A stretch of DNA of 56,749 nucleotides from Rhodocollybia butyracea (lineage: Eukaryota; Basidiomycota; Agaricomycetes; Agaricales; Omphalotaceae). The stretch is taken from contig JADNRY010000390.1 in NCBI GenBank assembly GCA_015501585.1, forward strand, positions 1 through 56,749. The letters are read 5' to 3'. The number at the start of each line of letters is the position of its first letter. Position 1 is the first letter of the stretch. Under the pieces are notes generated by a model. That model saw only the letters and a list, made by a program, of their open reading frames with translations, did not search any database and was not told where the DNA came from. A program made the translations under genes and the position numbers. This document shows positions 34,121 to 45,724 of the stretch, piece by piece.

Positions 34121-35992
34121 TATCGCAATCGGGAGTTAGTTGCCCTATAAACTGACATTGCCGATCATCGGCTCAGGGTTTACGGTGATCGTTGCCGAAT
34201 TATCCCGGAGGTCTCCCGGAAATCATTTATATATAGAGAAAAAGCAAATGTGGATGTGGATAACAAGACAAGCAAAGGTAAAATTCATACCATAATACAA
34301 GTAGTAGTATTACTAGTTATACACGGCTACATCTTATGGTAGGTTCCCCCAAGGGAACAGCCAGACTCTAATGGAGAAAAGCATGCTCAGCCCTCAAAGA
34401 AAGCTTGCCCAGAAAGGAAATAATAGTTAAAAATCAGCTACATACAACCATTAGTTATTCCTTGAAGTCCTCCATAGTTCCTGATTCACCCCTTCATCCC
34501 CATTGGCCAGGCCACAGAGGCTCTCCTCAAACCTGCTCTGAATTAGCATAAATTAGGATGCAATTTGGTACTTTCCTCAGTTCTGGTCTGTTTAGTGCGA
34601 GTTAGACTTCAAATATCGGCTCCCAGTCCAAACTTCTCCAAAGCTTAAATTGAGGTGCTGGCTGTGACAATTTAAGCACGCTGCACAAGCTAAGATAGCG
34701 CAGAAGGAGACTGTGTGATGCTGCACTGATGCATGATCCGGGGTGTGTATAGACCTGTTGGTTCAATCTTGCTTAAGCTGTCAACCTCATAGAGGGGACT
34801 GTAGCAGGCCTAGGGCGTGTATAGCTGCGCGCACTGGCTTGTGTTATCCAAATTAGCATGAACCAGGCATGAAATTGAATAAGGACAAACTGCAAACTTA
34901 AGAACAATTCAAGTGATTCAACTGGGGTGCTACAGTAATGCTATGTCATAAGAAGTCTGAGATACCCGGCGCAGTAGATAGAAATAGTAGCAAAAAAATA
35001 AAAGGATTAGTGAGGCATAAAGAAAGAGAGAAAAGGGAGATTATTATCCCGAGACTCCAGCCCAGACCGTCTGAATGTACAACAGAAACTCTGCAGTGTG
35101 GACAAGTTTTCCCAGCTTGTTCTCAGCAGTGGAAGATAACCCAAGGTAGTGAAATGTAGGCAGAGAATGGGGCAGCCCGAGGGAGAAGTGAGTAGACATT
35201 GCCAGTCGATTTCAGGAGCCTAGAAAAATTCCATGATTTGGAGTGTGTACTGCAACTTCATGTCTTGCAATGGTTGATAATGTGGGCTGTGGCTGAAGCG
35301 GTGGGCCCGGGGAGTACAGTGACCAGTCGACTTGTGGTACCGTCGGGGTAAGGACAATTGTATTACTTCATGTACATACATTGTATGTAAGTAGCTTCTG
35401 CATGTAGCACCATTGGTTCTATAGGTAAGTACTCTACTAACACTGGCAGCTCAGCTGTCCCCAGCTGTCACATTAACCTAGTGGGTAAACCACAGACTCT
35501 TTGGAGTACTAGATACTTATTGCCAGTCAATGTCACCAAAGCACCATGCCCCGCACCACTAAAGGCGCAGGTACCTATTTAATTATCCAAGTAATTATCT
35601 CAAGTAGCGGGACTTCGTGATGATCTGCTTGTTGGACTAATAGTAGTAATACTTATTACTACTTAGCCTGTAATACTCATTACTCGCTGCTCACTTGGCA
35701 CACTAGTAGCTGCACTAAGTTCATCCACTGGGTCCAACACATGCTACTTATTTGAGGTTTTTACCAATACAACCAGACAGAAGGCCCCAATTGAAAAGTT
35801 CCTCAACTTGAAATCCCAGTGCAAAGTCATGGATCTAGCGTTCCGACTTGCGCCTCCTGCTTCCAAGCCTCATTCTTGAGCTTAGGTGAATAATCAGAGC
35901 TCAGTATTTCATGGATTCACTATCATTAGCTACCGATACAGTCTCAGCTCTCCAGAAAAGCATTGCACAATGCCCATTTTAAGAACCTTATT

Positions 35993-36110
35993 ATAGGTTA
36001 CATAATAATATTCGGAAGGCCTCCGGGAAAATTAGGCATCGATCACCGTAAGCCCTGAGCCGATGATCGGCAATGTCAATTTATAGGGCAACTAACTCTC
36101 GATTGCGATA
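35993..36110 (+). repeat. Terminal-repeat copy in the palindrome spacer
   Basis: A ~120-bp unit beginning ATAGGTTACATAATAATATT and ending CTCTCGATTGCGATA. It is homologous to the palindrome's right terminus, in direct orientation, and differs from the unit at 39183-39303 at about one position (GGCATCGATC versus GGCATCAATC). It sits exactly at the axis of the palindrome. Confidence 0.8.
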
Positions 36111-37958
36111 ATAATAAGGTTCTTAAAATGGGCATTGTGCAATGCTTTTCTGGAGAGCTGAGACTGTATCGGTAGCTAATGATAGTGAATCCATGAAATA
36201 CTGAGCTCTGATTATTCACCTAAGCTCAAGAATGAGGCTTGGAAGCAGGAGGCGCAAGTCGGAACGCTAGATCCATGACTTTGCACTGGGATTTCAAGTT
36301 GAGGAACTTTTCAATTGGGGCCTTCTGTCTGGTTGTATTGGTAAAAACCTCAAATAAGTAGCATGTGTTGGACCCAGTGGATGAACTTAGTGCAGCTACT
36401 AGTGTGCCAAGTGAGCAGCGAGTAATGAGTATTACAGGCTAAGTAGTAATAAGTATTACTACTATTAGTCCAACAAGCAGATCATCACGAAGTCCCGCTA
36501 CTTGAGATAATTACTTGGATAATTAAATAGGTACCTGCGCCTTTAGTGGTGCGGGGCATGGTGCTTTGGTGACATTGACTGGCAATAAGTATCTAGTACT
36601 CCAAAGAGTCTGTGGTTTACCCACTAGGTTAATGTGACAGCTGGGGACAGCTGAGCTGCCAGTGTTAGTAGAGTACTTACCTATAGAACCAATGGTGCTA
36701 CATGCAGAAGCTACTTACATACAATGTATGTACATGAAGTAATACAATTGTCCTTACCCCGACGGTACCACAAGTCGACTGGTCACTGTACTCCCTGGGC
36801 CCACCGCTTCAGCCACAGCCCACATTATCAACCATTGCAAGACATGAAGTTGCAGTACACACTCCAAATCATGGAATGTTTCCAGGCTCCTGAAATTGAC
36901 TGGCAATGTCTACTCACTTCTCCCTCAGGCTGCCCCATTCTCTGCCTACATTTCACTATCTTGGGTTATCTTCCACTGCTGAGAACAAGCTGGGAAAACT
37001 TGTCCACACTGCAGAGTTTCTGTTGTACATTCAGACGGTCTGGGCTGGAGTCTCGGGATAATAATCTCCCTTTTCTCTCTTTCTTTATGCCTCACTAATC
37101 CTTTTATTTTTTTGCTACTATTTCTATCTACCGCGCCGGGGTATCTCAGACTTCTTATGACATAGCATTACTGTAGCACCCCAGTTGAATCACTTGAATT
37201 GTTCTTAAGTTTGCAGTTTGTCCTTATTCAATTTCATGCCTGGTTCATGCTAATTTGGATAACACAAGCCAGTGCGCGCAGCTATACACACCCTAGGCCT
37301 GCTACAGTCCCCTCTATGAGGTTGACAGCTTAAGCAAGATTGAACCAACAGGTCTATACACACCCCGGATCATGCATCAGTGCAGCATCACACAGTCTCC
37401 TTCTGCGCTATCTTAGCTTGTGCAGCGTGCTTAAATTGTCACAGCCAGCACCTCAATTTAAGCTTTGGAGAAGTTTGGACTGGGAGCTGATATTTGAAGT
37501 CTAACTCGCACTAAACAGACCAGAACTGAGGAAAATACCAAATTGCATCCTAATTTATGCTAATTCAGAGCAGGTTTGAGGAGAGCCTCTGTGGCCTAGC
37601 CAATGGGGATGAAGGGGTGAATCAGGAACTATGGAGGACTTCAAGGAATAACTAATGGTTGTATGTAGCTGATTTTTAACTATTATTTCCTTTCTGGGCA
37701 AGCTTTCTTTGAGGGCTGAGCATGCTTTTCTCCATTAGAGTCTGGCTGTTCCCTTGGGGGAACCTACCATAAGATGTAGCCATGTATAACTAGTAATACT
37801 ACTACTTGTATTATGGTATGAATTTTACCTTTGCTTGTCTTGTTATCCACATCCACATTTGCTTTTTCTCTATATATAAATGATTTCCGGGAGACCTCTG
37901 GGACAATTCGGCAACAATCACCGTAAACCCTGAGCCGATGATCGGCAATGTCAGTTTA

Positions 37959-39150
37959 CACCGGGGGCAAGGACCGGCGCAGTTGATTTCCCACTGCCAT
38001 TAACGCAGTGGTCAACGCAGTAGGCAACGCAGTTGAAATGACATCATCCAATTTAAAATTTGGCACATGACTGATAACTGTTACTGATTTCAATACTCTT
38101 GTCCTCGATGTACGTACGTACCTACGCAAATCTTGCCATGAGTACCCCGCAGCGACACAATACCATAAATAACACAACCCCCAGAACTGATGAAAGGCAC
38201 ATTCAAACTTCAATGAGAAATGCAGAAGGAATTTTTCTTTTGCAGATATTTTAAGACTTAAAGCTAGCCCTTAAGGCTTAGATAGGGAATAGTAATACTT
38301 ATGATCAGGCTACTATGAGCATGTAGTAAGTCATTTTTACGGTCAACACTTGAGCTTTTTACAAGCTTTCTTTGACAAGTGTTTTCCTGTTTTGTGCATG
38401 TGTGAATCATCGACACCATGGCAGTCTAAGTATCCCAAATCAAGATGCAAACGAAGTGAGTTATCTTTCTTGACTCTGGTGCAATGTATGGGGCCCAAAA
38501 ATAAATAGACAGCTGATACAAGATGCTCTATATCCGCTGGTTTCATACTGGTGCAAGTACACCTGCTAGTGGCCTTGCAAAGGGCCCGCTGATCAGGCCC
38601 AGGCCTGGTCCCAGCAGGGCCTCTGAGGAGTCTCCCTCCCTCCCTCCCTCTATTTACAAACACTTCTCTGTTAATATCCTCCACGTAGAAGTTGCTTCCA
38701 GCTCTGCCCATAGCTCAAGCCGCAGCCACTCTAGGACTGTAAGTATTCTCAGCTACATCTACATTTTATGATAGCCATTTTTTGTGCCTGGTTATAGTTA
38801 TTCTCAGCTTATAGTTTCATGCTTTAGAAGTTCAGAACATGAACAATTCGGATGCCTTTGCACATGCCAACTTGGCAACTTAACTACTTGCTTGGATTGC
38901 TTGCCATATACTGCCAGTATCATTGATATGGAAGCATCATTGCTCTATGTACTAAGTCTAACCCTTTTCCAGACTCCGATCCAGCCTAAGTATAACAGGA
39001 AGACTCATCAACTCTCGAACGATGAACAAGAGCACATTCAGATCTACCACGTGCATGCATGACGTCAATCTGTCAACTGCGTTACCAACTGCGTTGACCA
39101 CTGCGTTAATGGCAGTGGGAAATCAACTGCGCCGGTCCTTGCCCCCGGTG
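37959..39150. mobile_element. Non-autonomous TIR element with TTA target duplication
   Basis: This 1,192-bp insertion splits the right tip of the palindrome. It begins CACCGGGGGCAAGGACCGGC and ends with the exact reverse complement. The TIRs are identical for about 62 bp and similar to about 85 bp. TTA is duplicated at 37956-37958 and 39151-39153; removing the insert restores the palindrome arm sequence. A CAC terminus with a 3-bp duplication fits CACTA-like or PIF/Harbinger-like elements, but there is no transposase. The ORF at 38,343-38,711 lacks any recognised domain. Perfect TIRs indicate a young insertion. Confidence 0.85.
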
Positions 39151-39182
39151 TTATAGGGCAACTAACTCCCGATTGCGATATA

Positions 39183-39303
39183 TTATAGGTTACATAATAA
39201 TATTCGGAAGGCCTCCGGGAAAATTAGGCATCAATCACCGTAAGCCCTGAGCCGATGATCGGCAATGTCAATTTATAGGGCAACTAACTCTCGATTGCGA
39301 TAC
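39183..39303 (+). repeat. Second copy of the ~120-bp terminal unit
   Basis: Nearly identical to 35993-36110. It follows the palindrome's right end directly and ends GATTGCGATA, after which CAATGCAGGAACAG resumes flanking sequence also seen at 33,892. Confidence 0.8.
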
Positions 39304-40619
39304 AATGCAGGAACAGCATGGTTCAAGTGGGTCCACTAAAAGGAATGACATATCCCATCTACCGTTTGAATCTGGACTATTGTCCACCGTTCTGGTTGTT
39401 CCCCAGCTTTTATTCAGCTTGCCCAAAAACTTGAAAGGCGACTTTGAAAGGAGAATAGCAACAAGACGCTTGTATCAATTATGTATCCGTTCTTTGTTCG
39501 TTTGTACATGCCAAGGCGCGAATCCCACATTCTTACACACAGTGTACTAAGTACTGTGTATCCCAACGCACCCTTTCAATCTGCCGGAGCCTTAGGTTGC
39601 TTGTGTACAGGGATACAAAGAATATGAGTTCACGACAAATCTAAATCTGGACAACGGCTCGGTTCTTGAACTTAACTTGACTAGAAGCTTTTGGCGAGCT
39701 GCTAGTGAGCATAGTAGAAGCTAGAGTCCAAGTAAGTAATTAAGTATGCTCTGTTCAAGCACAGACATTGCTTCGAACACTTTATGATCACTCCTTAGGG
39801 TAGTAGTATACCTTGGAAAATTTGGAATCTCGATCCCAATTCTCACTTAATCCATTGAGTCTACTATTGACAGGAAGAAATCCAGCACAGATTATATGGT
39901 GTTTTACAAGATACAGTAGACTTACAGATTTTCATATAGTACATAGTTTGTTCAATTTGTAGAAAAACTGAATCCAACTCCCGAAATTGCTGTCTAATCA
40001 GCCCGAGTATACCATCCATCCCACCAAAGGAGTTAAAATCCCTTGCAAAGGCTGATAGCCTGATACGAGATACGAGATGAATGTTATTGCGTGAGCAAGT
40101 GCTAGGAGGTAAGACGCACACTGCGGACCTAGGCAATGAGTCAACTATGCAAAACAACAACTTGGCAAGTACACTCAGGCTCACCTCAAGGGAAATGATA
40201 TTTGCCATGTTCGACAATGTTACAGCTCTAATTATCAGTATCTAATATTGAAGATTGATTTTTCCATGATAGAGCATTCAATCTTCGATATTACACGCAG
40301 CAGACGCGATTCCCCAAGCCCCAGCCCCAACCCGCATCTGAATTCGAGTCTATGGTCAATCCTTCTTTCGCCGGACCAGACTACTTCACAACCGAATTTA
40401 TGCACAATAAATGAGAACCTATTGTTCATCCCAGTAGTCTTCGTAAGTTACCGAACACTGGAAGATCAACGTAACATGCACCGTCGTGAAAACCGGCGCT
40501 AAATTCGAAACTTCCCAATTTGGATGAAAACCGCATCTACAATCTCCAGTCACAAAAGACGTTGTCTTCAAGCTTTATGTGTACGCGTCACGTCACTCAA
40601 AGCGCCTTGTATCCAGTTG
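39304..40619. repeat. Mosaic of degenerate copies of nearby loci
   Basis: Three blocks are recognisable. 39,304-39,460 resembles 33,892-34,090 (shared CTACCGTTTGAATCTG and ACTTGAAAGG). 39,477-39,660 resembles 21,277-21,445 (shared ATGTATCCGTT and GCTTGTGTA). 40,255-40,580 resembles the reverse complement of about 32,022-32,700 (shared CCGGCGCTAAATTC and AAAGACGTTGTCTTCAAGCT). No intact gene is present; the minus ORF at 39,864-40,217 has no recognised domain. Confidence 0.7.
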
Positions 40620-41192
40620 CTTGTAGCCAACATGATTGACTGATTTGATGACAACTGATTTGATGACCAGTTCTGTGTTGTTACTGCAAATTTTCTGACA
40701 AGATAATCTACCCGCACACTCTCAAGAAAAACCCGGACTCCGAGGACACGTTGTACAGCACCAACCATGGGATCTACAAGCTGTACTTACTGTGGGCTGT
40801 ATAATGTCATGCTGTCCTGGGGACATGACGAGGTGAGTTCAGAGGCTGCTAACCCATACACTTCGGATTCACTGACTTGGGATTGCTCAGCATACTTGCT
40901 ATGGGCCTGTAGTAGTTGTATCACGTCCTCAAGGATCAAAGCTCTTTTCAGCAACTTCTACCCCTGCTACCAGGAGGGCAGGTACACCCATTTGACAAAG
41001 GAAAGGACCACAGGATGTTCGTGCATTCAATCCCTACAACCTTTATAACAAAAGCATTGGATCTTGTGATCCTTCCATGCTGAGGCCATACTATGAAGGC
41101 CTGATTGCAAAATCCTTCACAACTGTGTTGGATTGGTAGGAGAATAACCTGCTACAGACATTGCACCCAATGTGTGCCACGTATGTAGGACT

Positions 41193-41540
41193 TAAGGATG
41201 GACACGAGTCTGGATCCCGGCAAACCCGGACCCGCCACACAGGTACCTGGGCCAAAAAAAAAGGCGACCTGTGACCTGACCCGGACCCGTGGGAAAAGGG
41301 TACCTGGATCCGGCGGATCTGGGTCATACAGGTCAACCTGCAGGTACCTGGCAATATATACCCTTATAATGTACATATACAGTACATCAGAAGGTCCAGA
41401 AATCCCCAAGGGGTGACCTGTGACCCAACCTGCACCCGTGGGAACAGGTACCTGGATCCGCCGGATCCGGGTCATGTGGGTATTCCCATGGGTTAAACCC
41501 GCGGGTCACCTGTAAAGAGCCGGACTCGTGTCCATCCTTA
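41193..41540. mobile_element. 348-bp MITE with 8-bp target duplication
   Basis: It begins TAAGGATGGACACGAGTC and ends with the reverse complement GACTCGTGTCCATCCTTA. GTAGGACT is duplicated at 41185-41192 and 41541-41548. The parental locus at 16,506-16,513 has a single GTAGGACT, an empty-site control. The interior contains inverted GGTACCTGGATCCG-type blocks, so much of it can fold back. TIRs plus an 8-bp duplication point to a hAT-type non-autonomous element. Confidence 0.92.
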
Positions 41541-42273
41541 GTAGGACTTTTCTTCAAATAATTTGAGCATTATTTTAGTTTCAAATGCGCTGGCTGGCAA
41601 TTGATATTTTAATCCTTGTAGTATTCTCTTAGGATTTTCTTCACTTGTTACAGATTCCAAACCATGTGTCCTCTTCAGTTCGTTCTTTTACCACCACCAC
41701 CACCAACTTTGGCTGGCTAAAATGGGTGCCACTCCACCCCAAAGCACATTACCGTATCCCTCCATCCACAAAGACAGGTTTGTCGTACTCTTTGACCAAT
41801 TAGCATTCCAAGCATTTTGAAGCACGTTCCTAATTAATTTTGAACCAGGGATGGCAGGATAACGACATACAATTCTAACAATGGTAGATTTTGAATCTGT
41901 TGGTTGGTCATGGACTTAATTTTTTTTGGCAATTGACTTCAGATTGACTAGTTGTCCATCCTGTTCATCCATGTGTACTATCTACCTCTGTTACTTTGAC
42001 TGTTTAGTGGGGAGAGGAGGAAAGAGTTCAATTTCAATACCTTAGAGGATGGGATAACATTTCGGCGAGTTTCTCTTGACTTGAAATCTGATTCTGATTC
42101 TGTAACAATTTGACTTGTTGACTCAATCGAATTCATAGAGGTGTGTTTCAGGATATGCTAGCTAGCTTGGTTGCGAAAGGGTATTCATTTGAGGAATGTG
42201 AAGACATTTTACGGAAAAGTGGGTACTAGTTCCGTTGAAACCTCATAAGAGGCACTGTTAACTTATGGGTTAT

Positions 42274-42516
42274 TGAAAGGCTGTCGTTCCGTATCGACAG
42301 ACACTCCGAAATGGTCACACGATATCGACAGAACCATGGTTTATTCTCCGGCAAGACACAATGTGCTATGAGCAGCAGAGAAACAAAGAAGACGACTAAA
42401 CAAGAATAAGAACAATGATCATGGTGGGGATACTCTACTGAAGAAGGATAACAAAACAAAGATATAAAAGGACAGTGGCAGTGTAGAAGTATGTGTGAGT
42501 ATGTGCCATACTTACA
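42274..42516. mobile_element. Small solo LTR in an intron of the copied phosphatase
   Basis: The 243-bp insertion starts TGAAAGGCTGTCG and ends CCATACTTACA, the TG...CA form of LTRs. It is flanked by GTTAT on both sides (42269-42273 and 42517-42521). The parental intron at about 17,380-17,444 lacks it. No related internal region is in the window, so it is best read as a solo LTR or a very small TRIM-like element. Confidence 0.75.
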
Positions 42517-43040
42517 GTTATTCCTTTCAGATATCAAGCTATATCCTGGATTCAAAGAATTCTATGCCTGGTGCAAGGCTAATGATATTCCTGTTATCAT
42601 GGTTTTGAGGTTTGTGTTTTGGTTCTGTGTGGCCATGTGTTACATGAGGTATATTGATTGAACACATGCAGTGGAATGACGCCTACCTACCATCCGCATT
42701 GTGCTCACTAACCTTGTTGGAGAAGACTCTGCAAACAAGATTGAGATTATATTGAATGACGTTGATATCAACCCCAATGGGACTTGGGAGATCAAGTTTA
42801 GATATCCTACCAGGTAAGTACAAACACATCCAAAACACGGATTTGGCCGAGGTTTCTTTATTTGCTTTTACTTATGTATACAAGCTCTGCGTTCTCATTT
42901 TTCAGTGGGTTTGGGCACAACAAGTCCCAAGCAATCTTACCCTATCGCAATTTGGTGAATCCTCTGACCTTGTTTTTCTTCGGAGATGATGTATCTGGTT
43001 TGTCCTTTCTCTTATACATACTCAATAATTAACCTTACTG

Positions 43041-45724
43041 AGCCTAAAACACAGATATCATAAATGAATAAGTGGTAGGGTCAGTGCGATCAATTATACC
43101 AAGAGACTGACTATGGCCACTCATCATAAAATAAATAATTGTTACCCATTGTCGTGCTCCCTTTGGGCCTTTTGCCCGCGCTATGTGCGGGCGCCCAGGG
43201 AAAATTAGGCTTCAAAAGCAATATTTTGGGGCCGTTGATGAATGTTGAATGCATATCCTGGCAAATCCTTGCTTTCCTCTAAAATAGGATCCACTGGCAG
43301 AGCAGGAATGATTATTATAATGCTATTAGAGTTATGACTGACAGTACTCACTGACGAGTACTGACCAGTTATTATGCTGGTTTTGAAGACTTATCGTTAG
43401 CACATTATCAGAGCCCAATGATTTTTACTATTAAGAGTACTATTATAACTACGACTGACAGTAATCAAACAAAGCCTTTTCCAAAATTCCAAGAAAAAAA
43501 TTGTATTTTCCCAAAAAGCAAGCATTGTCAATACGATAACATTAACGGAAAGTAGACTAAATATGATAGGGACCAAGGAGAGAGCAAGTGACGGCGACAA
43601 AACATTATAAGAACATATGCAATACTATACAATATGAACAAGTGACCAAGATTAGGCATACAACAAGAGTCGCATATAAAAAAACGGAGCGAGAGCAACT
43701 AGTCCTTTTTGTGTCGCTTAGCACTACCTTTATCCGCCCCAATTTCATTTTCTGAAGGCGATATTTGGGTATTTACGTGTAGGTATGCGAAAGGTGCTAT
43801 AAAACAACCTAACAAAAACACTACCGCACCTAACCAGACTATCAATATGTAAGGGAGCGAGGGCGGGTTGTCAGAGATTCCCCGAGGGAAAGCTTTGTAA
43901 TATCGGATGTACGCGCGCGACTGCTCCAGGTTCAAGACTGTAGCGCTAACGTGGGTAACTAAGCTTAGACAACTCTTAGAACTAAGTCGAGAGAAGCCTA
44001 GTTGGGGTGTACAAGTGTACGAGGGAACCAGGTGTGTATGTCCAAATCAATTAACCAAAACCAAAACCAATACAACGAAACTAAGATTCTCCTAGGCAAA
44101 CTCTGGCTCTAGCTAGAATAGTAATCTCAAGGTTTGTCAACAACCCTAGGCAAACTCTGGCACTAGCTGCTGTGACGCCGTAAAGTCCTCGACCAAACTC
44201 TGGGCCAAGCTACGATATTGTGAGTGAACTTAATCACTAGGAACTCGTACCACAATCTTAGTGGCTCGTCTAACTTCGTGAAGAAGTCAACTAAGGAACC
44301 CTCACTCTGGAGCCGAATAATCCCTTACTAGAAGCCGTCCCCTCTAAGGAAGCAACTAGATTTGAGTTGATCTGGAGTTCGAGAGAACTCTACACACTTA
44401 AATTTGATCAAGATATAAATGGGCTTTGCAAAGCGCGTGAAGTTTATTACTTTCTTAAGATAACCAAGTCAGGAGGCGTCACGCTACTGATCCCGTGGGG
44501 ACGTTCTACAGAGCACTGGTCTTAGCAGTCAAGTCGAGGGCAAGAAACTTGTCTTATTGAATAAATATATCTGGCTTATATACTGAGTAGAGAGAGTTTA
44601 ATACGAAAAATAGATGAAACAGATACAGAGAGAGACGGAAAGAGAGTGGAACAGAGGAATCTGGCTCGGAAAGGAAACTTCAGCCTATATATGGTACACA
44701 CGATAAAGAAATAGTCCATTCTTGGGTATATATCAGAGGTAAAATATGATTTCGTGAGGATTAACATAGTTTTAGAGTGTTTTGATCTGAGCGAGGTTTC
44801 TCCGATTACTCCACAATTCTCCGGGGTCAGGAGTACCTTTACGCTTCATGATCACTCGCCGCCCGGTTTCCCTTGGGTGAGTTTCATTCTATTCCTCGGA
44901 TAGTTCTGTCCATCCTGAGTGTGATTAACATTCTCTCGAGAAGGCCTGTTATCTAGCTTTCCAACGACACCACTTATGATAATCTCGAGCAACTGCGCTG
45001 AGTATGTACAAGTGATTCCCAATAGTCGGCTTTAACGGATAAGACCTTCCGTGTATGATTTCTAAGATCAAATGTTTCGATTTGCCAAGGCTATCCCGGC
45101 GCGTAGCTTTCCGTAGGACCGCTAAGCATGTTTCTACCGTCCTCATGGTTGCGACCGGTGCTGCGAATAGATCTTTATGGTTTCCTCGGGATCGTTCTGG
45201 TCCATTGTTACGGACTGTAAAGTCCACATCTTAACATAGCTCGTTGGGGGTCTTAGTGCGAGGGATGCCTTCCCTCGAGTAACGCGTTGGCTTAGTACTT
45301 ATCCCGCTTCGAGATGTCCTGTAGTTTAGAGAGTATGCACTCTTGGGTATAACTAAATTGACGATCTAGCGTTACATCTCCGGGCAGCCCAGGTATCCTC
45401 GCTAGCTTGGCTCCAGGCTACGCTTGTGGGCGTACCTTCACGGCTCGCTGAGTATTATTGTTAAGTTCTTTGCCTCGGCAACAGCTATCACGCTCGGGCT
45501 CCGTATAACTCTCTTATTGCATTGTATAACATGTACAAAGTGTCAAAATGTATGGTTACACGCCTTAGGCCGATTTTAGGCCTAATAGCGAGGTTTGCTT
45601 ACAGCCTGTACTCTCCTTTCGATTCCTCTCCTTGATTGTGATGGGTTCTTGGCTTGGGGCAGTGTTTCAGATTCGCTTTGGGCAGCCTACCACCATCGAT
45701 GGATCCGGATCCGGACTGCATATT
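43041..45724. other. Unassigned, repeat-derived sequence
   Basis: No recognisable gene family. Visible structure: GACTGACAGTA occurs twice (about 43,335 and 43,453), and CCTAGGCAAACTCTGGC(T/A)CTAGCT occurs at about 44,092 and 44,146. The first 50 bp may still be flank of the copied phosphatase. The text resembles LTR or other non-coding transposon sequence, but no paired end was found in the window. Confidence 0.4.
43699..43935 (-). CDS. Possible small membrane protein (78 aa)
   Basis: An ATG-initiated frame, MNLEQSRAYIRYYKAFPRGI, contains one strong hydrophobic segment (LPYILIVWLGAVVFLLGCFI, about residues 28-50) and a basic tail, SAKRHKKD. No homologue family is recognised. The surrounding sequence is repeat-like, so it may be chance or part of a transposon. 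Confidence 0.25.
   Translation of the reverse strand: MNLEQSRAYIRYYKAFPRGISDNPPSLPYILIVWLGAVVFLLGCFIAPFAYLHVNTQISPSENEIGADKGSAKRHKKD

Larger units (their letters stand above)
34121..39180. mobile_element. Giant foldback (palindromic) element
   Basis: The left arm, 34121-35994, starts TATCGCAATCGGGAGTTAGT. It is repeated as its reverse complement from about 36112 to 37958, with the last bases displaced to 39154-39180 (...CCCGATTGCGATA) by a later insertion. Arms are about 1.87 kb and differ by only scattered single bases; the spacer is about 117 bp. The arms hold no supported gene; the ORFs at 34,938-35,159 and 36,724-37,098 are mirror images and lack domains. CAATGC occurs directly outside the left end (34115-34120) and again at 39304, possibly a target duplication after the extra terminal repeat at 39183-39303. 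This resembles foldback or long-TIR non-autonomous DNA elements. A transcript through it would form a perfect dsRNA hairpin. Confidence 0.8.
40620..43040 (+). pseudogene. Degraded copy of the MIOX 3' end and HAD phosphatase
   Basis: From GTAGCCAACATGATTGACTG onward the sequence parallels 15,905-17,930. It contains MIOX exons 6-7, the intergenic spacer, and phosphatase exons 1-7 with introns retained, then stops being similar at about 43,040. The duplication was therefore DNA-based. It is dead: MIOX lacks exons 1-5 and has internal deletions, the phosphatase exon 1 donor is destroyed (GATTGGTTAG became GACCAATTAG), and the last exon is missing. Two insertions lie within it (41193-41540 and 42274-42516). 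Most substitutions are CpG to TpG or CpA. Confidence 0.93.

Noticed and set aside
36724..37098. 124-codon ORF in the palindrome
   Set aside because: It lacks any domain and its mirror sequence in the other arm is not kept open in a matching way.
38343..38711. 122-codon ORF as a transposase of the TTA element
   Set aside because: No catalytic motif or known domain; the element is too short to be autonomous.
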